64,000 bases of DNA, from assembly GCA_964385465.1 (NCBI GenBank), contig CAYLPJ010000027.1, positions 13,914 to 77,913 on the forward strand, written 5' to 3'. A model generated the notes under the pieces. The model saw nothing but the letters and a program-made list of their open reading frames with translations. It ran no database searches and was not told the DNA's origin. A program made the translations under genes and the position numbers. Shown in pieces: positions 25,289 to 35,300 of the stretch; the first letter of the stretch is position 1, and each line of letters opens with the position of its first letter. This DNA is from CAYLPJ01 sp964385465. Lineage in GTDB: Bacteria; Planctomycetota; Phycisphaerae; SM23-33.

Positions 25289-26503
25289 ATGGCAGGCTCG
25301 AAAGCGGCACGACCGACCCCGCGGGACATCGAGCGCCAACTGGGGCGCCTGGCCGACGCCCACCCCAGGATGGTCGCCGTCGAGTCGGCCGGGATGTCCG
25401 CCGAGGGGCGGCGCATCCTCGCCGCCACGGTCGCCGGCCCGCGCACCGACCCGGACGACCGCCAGCACGCGCTGGTCGTCGCCGGCCAGCACGGCAACGA
25501 GGAAGGGGGGCGCATGGTCGCCCTGGGGCTGTTGGACTGGCTTGTCTCCCCGGGCGCCGCCGAGACGCGGCGGAAGCAGGCGGTGACGGTCGTGCCTTGC
25601 GTGAACCCCGACGGCGCGGCCGCCGACACGCACAAGGCTCCGTCCGGCGTGGCCCCCAACCGCGATCACGCCCCCGGCGGCGCGGAATCGCCGGAGGGCC
25701 TTGCCGTCGAGTCGCTCGCCGAGCGACTCCAGCCGGAGCTGTTCGCGGACCTCCACGCCCGCGGCTACGCCGGGTGCAGCTACGACATGGTCCTCTGGCC
25801 CGCCGCCCGCCCGTACACCGAGGACGCCCTGCTGCTCCACGAGATCGCCCTGGAGATGACCCGCGCGGGCGAGGCCGCGGGCGTCCCCCACGTCGCCCAC
25901 CCGCTGACCTGGCCCGGCTGGGGCGGCGACGACTTCGACGGGCCCTCTACCACGACCTACGCCTACCGGCGATTCAAGTCCATGGTCTTCCTCACCGAGA
26001 CGGCCGAGAGCGACCGCCACGCCATCGCCCCCGAGGCCCGCGTCGCCAGCGGGCTGGCGAAGCTCAAGGTCCTGCTCGCCCGAGGCAATGCACGACACCC
26101 GAAGCTCCACGACGCCGGCTACCCCGTGGACCTGCTGGCCGGGAGCTTCTGCTGGGGTGTCGTCGCCGTCGGCGCCACCGCGGCCGAACGGCGGGCCAAC
26201 CGCGTGGCCGCGTGGCGCGGGCGCGAGGCCTTCGCGCGGATCGACACCTGCTGCCCCGAGCCGCCGGACGCGCGCCGGTGCATCCTGCACGTCGAGGGCC
26301 GGCCGCCGGCGGCGACCGTCGCCCTCCAGGCCTCCATCGCCGGGCGGCGCCGGGTGGCGTCCGTCCGCCTCAACGGCCGGAGCGTCGAGGCCGACCCCGC
26401 CGCCGGCTGGACGAGCTGGCAGGCCCCGCCGGCGACGTTCGTCCGCGTCGCGCTGCCGGGGCTTTCCGCCGGTCGGCATGAACTGCGAGTGCGTTTCAGG
26501 TAG
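25289..26503 (+). CDS. M14-family zinc carboxypeptidase-like protein
   Basis: 404 aa. The zinc site is H..E in GQHGNEEGG with the third histidine in DLHARGY, and a candidate catalytic glutamate is in FLTETAE. This is the M14 metallocarboxypeptidase / succinylglutamate desuccinylase-like fold. A C-terminal beta-rich domain of about 100 aa follows. ACGGAGG lies 7 nt before the ATG. No signal peptide is visible, so it is probably cytosolic. Divergent from comF. Confidence 0.85.
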   Translation: MAGSKAARPTPRDIERQLGRLADAHPRMVAVESAGMSAEGRRILAATVAGPRTDPDDRQHALVVAGQHGNEEGGRMVALGLLDWLVSPGAAETRRKQAVTVVPCVNPDGAAADTHKAPSGVAPNRDHAPGGAESPEGLAVESLAERLQPELFADLHARGYAGCSYDMVLWPAARPYTEDALLLHEIALEMTRAGEAAGVPHVAHPLTWPGWGGDDFDGPSTTTYAYRRFKSMVFLTETAESDRHAIAPEARVASGLAKLKVLLARGNARHPKLHDAGYPVDLLAGSFCWGVVAVGATAAERRANRVAAWRGREAFARIDTCCPEPPDARRCILHVEGRPPAATVALQASIAGRRRVASVRLNGRSVEADPAAGWTSWQAPPATFVRVALPGLSAGRHELRVRFR

Positions 26504-26586
26504 GCTCGGGGGCGCCGCCCGGCGAGCGGGCGAGCGAAGAACCGGACGCCGACACACCGCGGGCCCCGCCCCGCAAAGGAGCACAC

Positions 26587-29500
26587 ATGACCACGCGAAC
26601 GACCGCCGGCATCCTGCTGACCGCCCTTCTGGCCGCCCTGCCGGCCGCCACGCCGGCGCCGGCCGACGACGCCGGGCCGCAGAACGTCGCGCTGACCACG
26701 CTGGGCGCCACGGCCAAGGGGTCGGGCGCCCCGTTCAACAAGGACTGGCCCGCGATCCGGGCCCTTCGCCCGGGGCGGCGCGGCGGGACGATTTTCGGCC
26801 ACCCGATGGAAGGCGGGCGGGTGGACATCCGCCTGGTCGTGCCCGTGGACATCGTCGCGCTGGAGCTGATCGGCCTGGACTACCACGGCACGCGGCAGCC
26901 GAAGGCGGTGGACATCCACGTCGAGGGCGAGAAGGTCAAGCACGTCGAGCTGCCCGAGCGCCCGGGCAAGCCCGTCCGCGTGGCGCTCGAGGCCCGCGCC
27001 CAGCACCTGGCGGTGACCGTCACCGACGTCCACCCCCGCCGCACCCGCGGCGACGGCAGGAAGGGCCCGCCCTGGGGCGGCTGGCAGCGGATCCGCGTGC
27101 TCTCGACCACCGACGTCCGCTCGCTGATGGCCGACGTGGACGCCTACGACGTAACGCCCGATCCCGCCGACGTCGCGCCGACCAGCGGCTCGGTCGCCGA
27201 GGGGGCGGTCGAGGTCCGCGGGCGCCCCCGCGTCACCGAGGGGCATCCCTGCACGCTGTGGGACGCCGAGGACATCGCCCGCTACCGCAAGCTGATGGAG
27301 ACCAGCGCCGAGCTCCGCAAGCAGTACGCCGGGCTCAAGCAGGGCATGGACGAGCGGATCGCCCGCCCGGTGAACGTCCCCGAGCCGGTCAAGGGCAAGG
27401 ACGGGAAGTGGACGCACCTGCCCAGCCGCAAGGTCGGCGGCGTGCAGAACGCCCTGGCCTGCGAGATCGCCAACCTCGGCGCGGTGTACGCGCTGTCGGG
27501 CGAGGCGAAGTACGGCGAGTTCTGCAAGAAGCTGCTGCTGGCCTACGCCGACGCCCTGCCGAACTACGCCCCCGGCGGGCGGTTCCACCACGACAAGGGG
27601 CTGATCTTCGACCAGCGCCTCGGCGACGCGACCTGGCTGATCCAGGTCGCACGCGGCTACGACCTCATCTACAACCTGCCCTCGATCACCGACGCCCAGC
27701 GGAAGCGCATCGAGGAGGACTGCGTCAAGCTCGTCGCCGAGTACATCGCCGCCAACCGCGCCCTGACCACCGCGCCGACCAACTGGGCCGCCATCGGGGC
27801 CGCGAGCTGCCTGATGGCCGGCTACGCCACCGACACGCAGGAGCTGATCGACATCGGCCTCTACGGGCGGCACGGCAGCAAGGACGACGTCAAGGGCGGG
27901 GCGTACTTCCACTTCGGCCCCGAGTGCATCGACGCCGACGGCATGTGGGCCGAGGGGGCGATGGGCTACCAGTTCATGGCCATGGAAGCCCTGGTGACCT
28001 ACGCGGAGGTCTGCTGGCACCACGGGATCGACTTCTACCGCTACCGCGACGCCGCCTTCAAGCGACTGTTCGACTCGCCGCTGCGCTACGCCTACCCGAA
28101 CCTCAAGACCCCCGCGATCCACGACAGCGGCTACGGGTCCATCGTCGGGCGCGAGGCGTTCCTCTACGAGTTCGGCTACCGGCGATACCGCGACCCGAAA
28201 TACCTGCTCATCCTCGACCAGGCGGGCACGCACCTCGACGCCCAGTTCCAGAAGTTCCCCGTCTCGGTCCTTTACGACCGCCAGCCCGACGCCGACGCCC
28301 CGGCCATCGAGTGGGAGAGCGTGAACTTCTTCGGCGTGGGGTACGGCATCCTGCGGAACACCACGCCGGGCGGGACCGTCAGCCTCCTGATGGACTATGG
28401 CCCCAACCGCTCCCACGGGCACCCCGACAAGCTGAACGTCGACCTGTGGGCGTTCAACGGGCGGCTGATCCCCGACCCGGGCAGCGTCTGGTACGAGGAC
28501 CCGCTCTACAAGCGGTGGTACCGCACGACCCTCGCCCACAACACCCTCTGCGTCGACGAGCTGGACCAGACCGCCTGCGGGGCCGACCTGCTGGTCTACG
28601 CGCCCGCCGACACCTTCGCCATGCAGCGGGCGAAGACCAACGAGGCCTACGCCGGCGTGCTCATGGACCGCGCCGTCTTCCTCACGCCGGAGTACCTCGC
28701 CGACCTCTTCGGGGCCTTCGGACGCGTCCAGCGGAAGATGGACCTGTGCTGGCACCTACGCGGCGAGGCCCAGACAGACCTCCCGATGCAGCCCAAGCCC
28801 TTCCCAAAGCCCGTCAACATGGGCTACGTCGAGCTCGCCGACGTCCGGCGGGCGACCACCGACAAGCCCTGGGCCGTCACCGTCCGCCGCCAGGGCCACG
28901 CCGCGAGGCTCCTCGCCGCCGGCGGGACCGCGACAGAGGCCATCCTCGCCCGCGGGCGACTGGGCATGGAAAGGCCGGCCGCCATCATCCAGCGGCGGAT
29001 GACCCCAAAGACGGTCTACGGCAACGCGGTGGACATCTCCGGCAGGGACGACGGCTACGTTCGCCAGGTCCGGGCCGACGGCGGGCTCGACGCAGGCTGC
29101 GCCCTGCTGACCGTCACCACCGCACGCGGCGAGGACCTGTGCTTCGCGGCCTACCGGCCGGGCACGCACGAGGTCGGGCCGCTGCGGACCGACGCCAAGC
29201 AGGCGTTCGTCCTTCGCGATGGCGAGGCGGTCCGCGCGGCGTACCTCGGCGGGGGCAAGATGCTCCGCGTCGGGGCGCTGACCCTCACCCGCTCCCAGCC
29301 CGGCCTGGCGTACCTCGAGCGGGCGGAGAACGGCTCCTACATCCTGGCCAACCGCTCAGACAAGCCCGCGCAGGTGACCGTCGACTTCCCCCCGCTGGCG
29401 GAGATGGAGGCCCACGACCTCGCCCCCTCCGACCGGCGGGTCGGCGAGCCGCGAACCCTCGACGAGCCCGGCAAGGCCGTCGCCGTCGCCATGGCCCCCG

Positions 29501-30156
29501 CCTCGCGGATCGAGTTCGCCCGCAAGGGCGCCGCCGGCATGTACGAGCACCGCCAGCAGATGCTCCGCGAACGCCTCGCCGCCCGGAAGGCCGCCGAGCG
29601 GAAGGCCCGCCAGGCCGCCCTCGAACGCACCGGCAAGCGCGAGGCCGCCGCCAAGGCCGACCCCGTCCCCGACGGCACCGTGGTCGTCGTCCAGGCCGAG
29701 GACTTCACCGGCCAGGGCAACGGTGAGGTCCGCCTCAGCGAGACCAAGCGGAACATCATCGGCAAGGCCTTCCTCAAGTGGGACGCCACCGGGCACTGGC
29801 TGGAGTGGACCGTCGACGCCCCCCACGAAGGCTACTACCACCTCTCCGTGCTCTACTGCACCGAGCTGGACAAGTGCCGGCGGAAGCTCGAAGTCAACGG
29901 CGAGGTCGTCGAGCCGGCCGCCCCGCTGGTCTTCGCCTCCACCGGCGGGTGGGCCAACCAGTCCGACGACTGGCGGCTGTTCACCGCGCCCAACCCCCAC
30001 GCCGACCACCCGCTGCTGATCCCGCTGAAGAAGGGCAGGAACGTCATCCGCCTGACCAACACCAATGGGCGAGGGGTCAACCTCGACTACCTCGCCGTCA
30101 CCAGCCCGGACGTGAAAATCACCCGCGAGCTGCTGGCCGAGAGGCTCCGGAAGTAG
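26587..30156 (+). CDS. Secreted heparinase II/III-family polysaccharide lyase with C-terminal carbohydrate-binding domain
   Basis: 1189 aa. Signal peptide MTTRTTAGILLTALLAALPA; AAAGGAGCACAC before the ATG. The N-terminal beta-domain is followed by an (alpha/alpha) toroid containing FHHDKGLIFDQRLGDATWL and TNWAAIGAASCLMAGYA. A heparinase II/III-type beta-sandwich then carries SLLMDYGPNRSHGHPDKLNV with the catalytic-type histidine/tyrosine environment. A CBM6/35-like domain (VVVVQAEDFTGQGNGEV to NLDYLAV) closes the protein. Degrades uronate-containing polysaccharides such as alginate or heparan-like glycans by beta-elimination. Exact substrate not determinable. Confidence 0.87.
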   Translation: MTTRTTAGILLTALLAALPAATPAPADDAGPQNVALTTLGATAKGSGAPFNKDWPAIRALRPGRRGGTIFGHPMEGGRVDIRLVVPVDIVALELIGLDYHGTRQPKAVDIHVEGEKVKHVELPERPGKPVRVALEARAQHLAVTVTDVHPRRTRGDGRKGPPWGGWQRIRVLSTTDVRSLMADVDAYDVTPDPADVAPTSGSVAEGAVEVRGRPRVTEGHPCTLWDAEDIARYRKLMETSAELRKQYAGLKQGMDERIARPVNVPEPVKGKDGKWTHLPSRKVGGVQNALACEIANLGAVYALSGEAKYGEFCKKLLLAYADALPNYAPGGRFHHDKGLIFDQRLGDATWLIQVARGYDLIYNLPSITDAQRKRIEEDCVKLVAEYIAANRALTTAPTNWAAIGAASCLMAGYATDTQELIDIGLYGRHGSKDDVKGGAYFHFGPECIDADGMWAEGAMGYQFMAMEALVTYAEVCWHHGIDFYRYRDAAFKRLFDSPLRYAYPNLKTPAIHDSGYGSIVGREAFLYEFGYRRYRDPKYLLILDQAGTHLDAQFQKFPVSVLYDRQPDADAPAIEWESVNFFGVGYGILRNTTPGGTVSLLMDYGPNRSHGHPDKLNVDLWAFNGRLIPDPGSVWYEDPLYKRWYRTTLAHNTLCVDELDQTACGADLLVYAPADTFAMQRAKTNEAYAGVLMDRAVFLTPEYLADLFGAFGRVQRKMDLCWHLRGEAQTDLPMQPKPFPKPVNMGYVELADVRRATTDKPWAVTVRRQGHAARLLAAGGTATEAILARGRLGMERPAAIIQRRMTPKTVYGNAVDISGRDDGYVRQVRADGGLDAGCALLTVTTARGEDLCFAAYRPGTHEVGPLRTDAKQAFVLRDGEAVRAAYLGGGKMLRVGALTLTRSQPGLAYLERAENGSYILANRSDKPAQVTVDFPPLAEMEAHDLAPSDRRVGEPRTLDEPGKAVAVAMAPASRIEFARKGAAGMYEHRQQMLRERLAARKAAERKARQAALERTGKREAAAKADPVPDGTVVVVQAEDFTGQGNGEVRLSETKRNIIGKAFLKWDATGHWLEWTVDAPHEGYYHLSVLYCTELDKCRRKLEVNGEVVEPAAPLVFASTGGWANQSDDWRLFTAPNPHADHPLLIPLKKGRNVIRLTNTNGRGVNLDYLAVTSPDVKITRELLAERLRK

Positions 30157-30239
30157 CCCCCGCCCCCCGCCGGCGGGTCGGCGAGGACAGCACGGCAGGA
30201 GAGGGCTCGCCCGTCCAGGGGGCGGGCCCGCGGGAGCGG

Positions 30240-30367
30240 TGTGTCCGTTCTGTCCACCCCGCGGACACCGGACACACGGCGACCCCTATATATGCAAGTC
30301 TATTTTATAAAAGGCTTTATGCGAACAACACATCTGTCCGCCCCTCCGGCACCGGGACACTGTGTCC
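30240..30367. promoter_or_regulatory. TGTCC/GGACA palindrome cluster flanking an AT-rich promoter-like island
   Basis: Seven TGTCC/GGACA copies occur in 128 bp: 30242, 30251, 30263, 30270, 30335, 30355 and 30363. The first four form a nested inverted repeat (TGTGTCCG at 30240-30247 with CGGACACA at 30269-30276). The last two form the perfect palindrome GGACACTGTGTCC (30355-30367). Between them is a strikingly AT-rich stretch (30285-30325) with TATAAA at 30305. It may be a terminator hairpin for the lyase plus a regulated promoter for the serpin. The rest of the 368-bp gap holds no gene that I can see. Confidence 0.45.
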
Positions 30368-30524
30368 AGGGGGGAGACCTCGGGGGACCGCACCGCGGCG
30401 CCGCCGTCACTATCATGAAACCGCCCCGCCGCGGGAACCCGGCCGCGGGCCCGGGCGTCTGAGCTTCCAGCGGGGAAATCCCGCGCCGGCCGCGGCCCCC
30501 CGCTCCAACCGAAGGAGCCCTGCC

Positions 30525-32072
30525 ATGCGAGCCCTCGCCGCCATCGCCATGTCCGTCCTGCTGATCCCCGCCGCGGCCCCGGGCGCGTTGGAGGCCAATG
30601 CCCCCGCCGCCCCCGCCGTCGCCCCCGCCGTCGAGGCCGGGACCGCATTCGCCCTCGACCTCTACAAGCGGCTCGCCGCCGACGAGAAGGGCAAGAACAT
30701 GTTCTTCTCGCCCTACTCGATCTCGGTCGCGCTGACCATGGCCGCCGAGGGCGCCCGCAACGAGACCGCCCTGGAGATGGGCAAGGTCCTCGGCTTCCCC
30801 GCCCGGCTCCGCCGGCGGAACCGCACCCGCCCGTGGGACACCGCCGAGATGCACGAGGCCCTCGCCGCCCTGACCGACCGGCTGACCGGCGAGGACACCG
30901 AGGCCGCCGGGGCCGCCAGGAAGAAGATCGACCGGCTCCGAGACGAGCTGGCCGACGTCAAATACAAGCTTAAAGCAATGCGCCAACCGGACTTACGAAA
31001 GCGACAGGAGCTTGCCCGCAAGGCCAACGCCCTCGCCGGACGCCTCAACGACGCCCTCCAGCAGGTGGACCGCTACGAGCTCCGCGTCGCCAACGCCCTC
31101 TGGGGCGAGAAGACCTACCCCTTCCAGGACGGCTACATCAAGGCCCTCGACCGCTTCTACGACACCGGCGGGCTCTTCCCGGCCGACTTCAAGCGAAACT
31201 TCCCCGCCGAGCGCCGGCGGATCAACGGCTGGGTCTCCAAGCAGACCAACGGGCGGATCGAGGACCTGATCCCCAAGCTCCCGCCCGAGCAGGCCCGGCT
31301 GCTGCGGCTGGTGCTGACGAACGCCATCTACTTCAAGGGGCAGTGGTTAGAGCCGTTCGAGCCCGGGAATACCAAGGACCGCTCGTTCACGCTCTCCGCC
31401 GGGCGGGCCGTCGAGACGCCCATCATGGAGGCCAGGAAGCTGGAGTCCGCCCGGTACGCGGCCTTCGAGGGCGACGGCACGCCGTTCGACACCCCGGCCC
31501 GCATCCGCCCGGGGCAGAAGAAGGGCCTCTACCCCGGCGAGGGCGGCTTCACGCTGGCCGAGCTGCCCTACAAGGGCGGCGAGCTGACCATGGTCCTGCT
31601 GGCCCCGACCGACCCCGACGGGCTGGCGGGCATCGAGCGGCGGCTGACGCCCGAGGCCCTGACCGGCTGGCTCGCCCGGCTGGACAAGCGGGAGCTCAAC
31701 GTCCTGCTGCCCACCTTCCGCCTTGAGACGAAGTACGCCCTGGCCGAGACGCTCATAGCGATGGGCATGACCCGGGCGTTCACCAACCCCCTCCAGCCCG
31801 GCGGGGCCGACTTCTCCGGCATCGCCGCCAGCGACGACCCCCGCGACCGACTGTTCATCAGCAAGGTCCTCCACAAGGCCTTCGTCGAGGTCAACGAGGA
31901 GGGCACCGAGGCCGCCGCCGCCACGGCCGTCATGATGTTCGGCGCCACCGCCGCCCCCGTCACCGTCCCCTTCACCCCGACCTTCCGCGCCGACCGCCCC
32001 TTCCTCCTCCTGATCCGCGACCGCACCACCAACGCCATCCTCTTCCTCGGCCGAGTGACCGACCCGAGATAG
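30525..32072 (+). CDS. Secreted serpin (serine protease inhibitor) with a charged helical insertion
   Basis: 515 aa versus about 370-400 for the serpin core. GAAGGAG precedes the ATG; signal peptide MRALAAIAMSVLLIPAAAPGA. Serpin landmarks: FFSPYSISVALTMAAEGARNETA, ELRVANALWGEKTYPF, LVLTNAIYFKGQWLEPFE and the hinge EEGTEAAAATAV (458-469), which has the small residues of an inhibitory serpin. Counting from P17 = E458 puts P1 at A474, which would suit an elastase-like target (inference). Residues about 122-182 are a Lys/Arg/Glu-rich helical insertion in the helix C/D region, absent from ordinary serpins. Part of it uses codons rare here (TTA, CTT, AAA, GCA). Confidence 0.92.
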   Translation: MRALAAIAMSVLLIPAAAPGALEANAPAAPAVAPAVEAGTAFALDLYKRLAADEKGKNMFFSPYSISVALTMAAEGARNETALEMGKVLGFPARLRRRNRTRPWDTAEMHEALAALTDRLTGEDTEAAGAARKKIDRLRDELADVKYKLKAMRQPDLRKRQELARKANALAGRLNDALQQVDRYELRVANALWGEKTYPFQDGYIKALDRFYDTGGLFPADFKRNFPAERRRINGWVSKQTNGRIEDLIPKLPPEQARLLRLVLTNAIYFKGQWLEPFEPGNTKDRSFTLSAGRAVETPIMEARKLESARYAAFEGDGTPFDTPARIRPGQKKGLYPGEGGFTLAELPYKGGELTMVLLAPTDPDGLAGIERRLTPEALTGWLARLDKRELNVLLPTFRLETKYALAETLIAMGMTRAFTNPLQPGGADFSGIAASDDPRDRLFISKVLHKAFVEVNEEGTEAAAATAVMMFGATAAPVTVPFTPTFRADRPFLLLIRDRTTNAILFLGRVTDPR

Positions 32073-32165
32073 GCCGAACACCGCCGCGATCCAAACGACG
32101 CAAGCCCCGGTTTCGGACAACCCCTTCACTTCAGTGCAATCGCGGCCCTGTCCATGGCGCATAGG

Positions 32166-32303
32166 TCGGCCGCACAGGGCTTGCCCAGTGCGGCCGGTAA
32201 GTCGCAGGCCGCGGGCTGCGCGGGCTGCGAAGGTCGCCCGAAGGCGGTGCCTGCGAATCTTTCGTCTTGTTGCGAAAAACGGCAGGCTGGAATCGGTTAC
32301 ACA
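32166..32303 (-). ncRNA. tracrRNA of the type II-C system (predicted)
   Basis: The anti-repeat at 32269-32302 pairs with the array repeat: 6 bp lower stem (GTTGCG with CGCAAC), an internal bulge, then a long upper stem with a single C-A mismatch. Lower stem-bulge-upper stem is the Cas9 guide geometry only if read on the minus strand. The minus-strand tail is strongly structured: a CGCC-UUCG-GGCG hairpin (32235-32246) and a hairpin with an 8-bp outer stem and GGG/CCC inner stem (32168-32195). A sigma70-like promoter sits just upstream. The 3' end is estimated, since no T-run follows. Confidence 0.75.
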
Positions 32304-32309
32304 AGTATC

Positions 32310-32339
32310 AGATTACCGCCTTGCCATACGGTTGGTCAA
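32310..32339 (-). promoter_or_regulatory. Predicted tracrRNA promoter
   Basis: On the minus strand TTGACC (32334-32339) and TAATCT (32310-32315) are separated by 18 bp. The predicted start lies 6-7 nt downstream, at the first base of the anti-repeat (about 32303). The position relative to the anti-repeat is the strongest argument for minus-strand transcription. Confidence 0.55.
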
Positions 32340-32349
32340 GAGTGATATT
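32321..32349 (+). promoter_or_regulatory. Predicted cas operon promoter, overlapping the tracrRNA promoter
   Basis: TTGCCA (32321-32326) and GATATT (32344-32349) are spaced 17 bp apart. The start would be near 32356, giving a leader of about 22 nt with GGGGAGG before the cas9 ATG. It interleaves with the divergent tracrRNA promoter, so the two should interfere or be co-regulated. Confidence 0.5.
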
Positions 32350-32377
32350 GGCAAAGTCAAAACTCGGGGAGGCGCGC

Positions 32378-35300
32378 ATGATTACGTTGGGACTGGACAT
32401 CGGATCGAATTCCGTCGGCTCGGCATGGGTGGACAACCCAGGGCGGGAGATCACTTTGGGAGTGGGAGTCTTCCCGGCCGGGGTCGAGCAGAGCGACCGC
32501 AAGCGGGGGAGCCCGATCAACCAGGCCCGTCGGCAGAAGCGCTCACTTCGGCGGACGGTCGCTCGTCGGGCGCGGCGGAAGCGAAGGCTGCGCCACACGC
32601 TCATCGAGGCTGGGCTCCTCCCCCGCGACCCGTCGGCGTTGAATCGAGTTATCACAGAGAACCCGTGGCACCTTCGCCGCCGCGGTCTTAAGGAAGCGCT
32701 TACTCCGCACGAGTTCGGGCGCGTCCTGCTGCATATCAACCAACGGCGAGGGGCTCTCGGGGTCGAGATCGATCCGGAAGACACGGACGAGGGGAAGGTC
32801 AAGAAGGCCATCGACCGCCTCCGGCGTAGGATGTGCGATGCCTCGGCCGAGACGTTCGGGCAATACATGGCGAATTTGATGGACACCCGGACCCGCCTTG
32901 CGCCCGGCAAGTCTGACGTGATGGTACGCGAGCCCATCCGCAACCGCCAAGGCCGTTTGGCCCCCGAGGACCACGTCCATGCCGACCGCGACATGATTCA
33001 CCACGAGTTCTGCGAGCTCTGGCGGCGCCAGAAGGCCTTCGGCGGCCCGCTTGCCGACTTGCTCACGGATGAGCTGAAGACCCGGCTGGACGACCCTCGT
33101 TCGGATGCCACGTGGCGGCGCCGAGGAATCATCTTCGGCCAACGCCGGACGTATTGGGCGACGAGTTCGCTGGGGCGCTGCGATCTGCAACCCACGGACC
33201 GCTGTTGCCCTCTCGCCGACATGCACGCCCAGCACTATCGGGTCGTCGAGTTCGTCAACAACATCCGGATCGAGCCGCAGGGCCATTGCCCCCGACACCT
33301 GACCGCCGAAGAACGCGACAAGGTCATTGCCAAGCTCCGCTCGCAGAAGACGGCATCGGCCGAGACGGTCCGCCGTGCCCTCGGGCTCGCCGGCAAGGAT
33401 GCCAAGTCACTCTACGGACTGAACATCGAACGCGACGAGTCCCGCCGGCCCAACACCGACTGGTTCTACCGCGAGATTATCGATGGCGTGTTCGGGCGGT
33501 CGGCGTGGGACGCAATGGACGCCCCGGCGCAAGAGTCCGTCAACCGGGCGATCCTCAAGTTCGACCCCGAGATACCCGAGCACGCCCACAAGCTGCGGGC
33601 CGGCGCCGCCGACTGGTGGGGGCTGGATGCCGACCGCGTCGAGGACCTCATGGCGGCGTGGAAACGGCGCCCGCGCCTTTCCAACCGCTTGAACCTCTCC
33701 CGCCGAGCCATCCTCAACTTGCTGCCGTACATGGAACGCCCGTTCGACGGGCGCTGGCTGACGCAGAACGAGGCACGGCAGGCGTTCGCCCGAGACGCCG
33801 ACGCCCTCGACCGCCGCACCGGGCGCCCGCCATCGCCCACGCAAAGGGCTCGCTACGACCTCGACGTGTCCCCGCTGACTCGCCGACAACGCCGCTGGGC
33901 GGAGAAGCACCCCGACACGCTCCCGCCGGCGCCCGAGATGTCCAATCCCGTAGTCCGCAAGGCGATCCACGAGGTCCGCCGACACGTCGACGCCCACCTC
34001 CGCCGCCACGGCCGCAAGCCCGACCGCATCGTCATCGAACTCGCCCGCGAGGCCAAACTCCCCGCCATCGTGCGCAACCGCCACCTCGCCCGGAACCGCC
34101 GCCGCAATGACATCCGCCGGGCCATCGATGAGCAGTACGGCCTCGAACGGCTCCGCCGCAACCAACAGCGGCAGGCGGAGGAACGCGTCGTGCTCTGCCG
34201 GCAGCAGGCCGGCAAGTGCCCCTATTGCGAGGACCCGATCAGCGAGTCCGCCGCGGCCGGCGGAGAGAACGTCGAGACCGACCATATCGTTCCCTACAGC
34301 CGTTGCGGCGACAACGCGCTGAGCAACCGCGTGGTCTGCCACCGACAGTGCAACCGCGGCAAAGGCGCCTTGACGCCGCGCGAGTGGCTATCGGACGAAC
34401 AGTTCGCCCGGATGGAGGCGAGGCTGGCGCACTTCGAAAACCCCAAGCCCGACCAAACCGACTACTTCACCGCCGGGGAATATGCGCGCAAGTGGGAGAA
34501 CCTCCACCGCACGGTGCCCGACGAATACGAGTGGACACGCTCCCAGCTCACCGATACCGCCTACGCCGCCAGAGAGCTGCGCGCCTACCTTGAAAACGCT
34601 CTCTACGCCGATTGCGACGACGGGAAGCAGCGGATCTTCTTCACGAAGGGCGCCTACACCAGCATTCTGCGACGGGACTGGCAGCTTCAAGACCAACGGC
34701 TCGGCAAGGTCCGCGACGACCACCGGCACCACGCCATCGACGCCCTCGTCGTCGCACTCACGGACCCCCCACGCCTCCAGCAGCTCGCCCGGGCGGCTCG
34801 CGAGTGCGAGCAAGCCCGTGCCGCCGGCGGCGGATCACCCGAGCGCCCGCCCCTTCCGCCGCCGTGGGGCGACGTGGAGAGCTTCCGCGCCGGGGTTATG
34901 GAGCGCGTCGGCCGGCTCATTGTTTCGCATCGCCCCGTGCGGCGCCGCCTGGTCGGACGGCTGCACAAAGATACTGCCTACGGACCGGTCCTCGCTGGCA
35001 AAGACGGGATCAGCGACACGCTCTTCACGTCGCGCATCCCGCTGGCCAAACTGAAGTCCGCCCACCTGCGCCTTCCCGAAGGCGCAGACGAGATCGAGAA
35101 GAAACTCCTTGCCCCCGAGCTCTCGCGCGCCGAATGGCGCGGCCTGTGGCGCCGCATGACCGCCCTGCCGGACTGTCGGCCGAAAAAGGGCGGCATCGTC
35201 CGCGACCTGTCCCTGCGGTTTCGCATCCGCAAGGCCCTCCGCAACGCGGGGCTGGACCCGGACAACTTCTCAGAGGCGGACCTGAAGCGCCTCCTGACCA

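Noticed and set aside
26119..28755. Minus-strand frame of 878 codons opposite the heparinase gene
   Set aside because: Antisense shadow; the plus frame has signal peptide, ribosome site and family motifs.
32269..32377. Plus-strand tracrRNA reading
   Set aside because: Would give an uninterrupted lower stem and an unstructured tail that runs into the cas9 leader; no promoter upstream.
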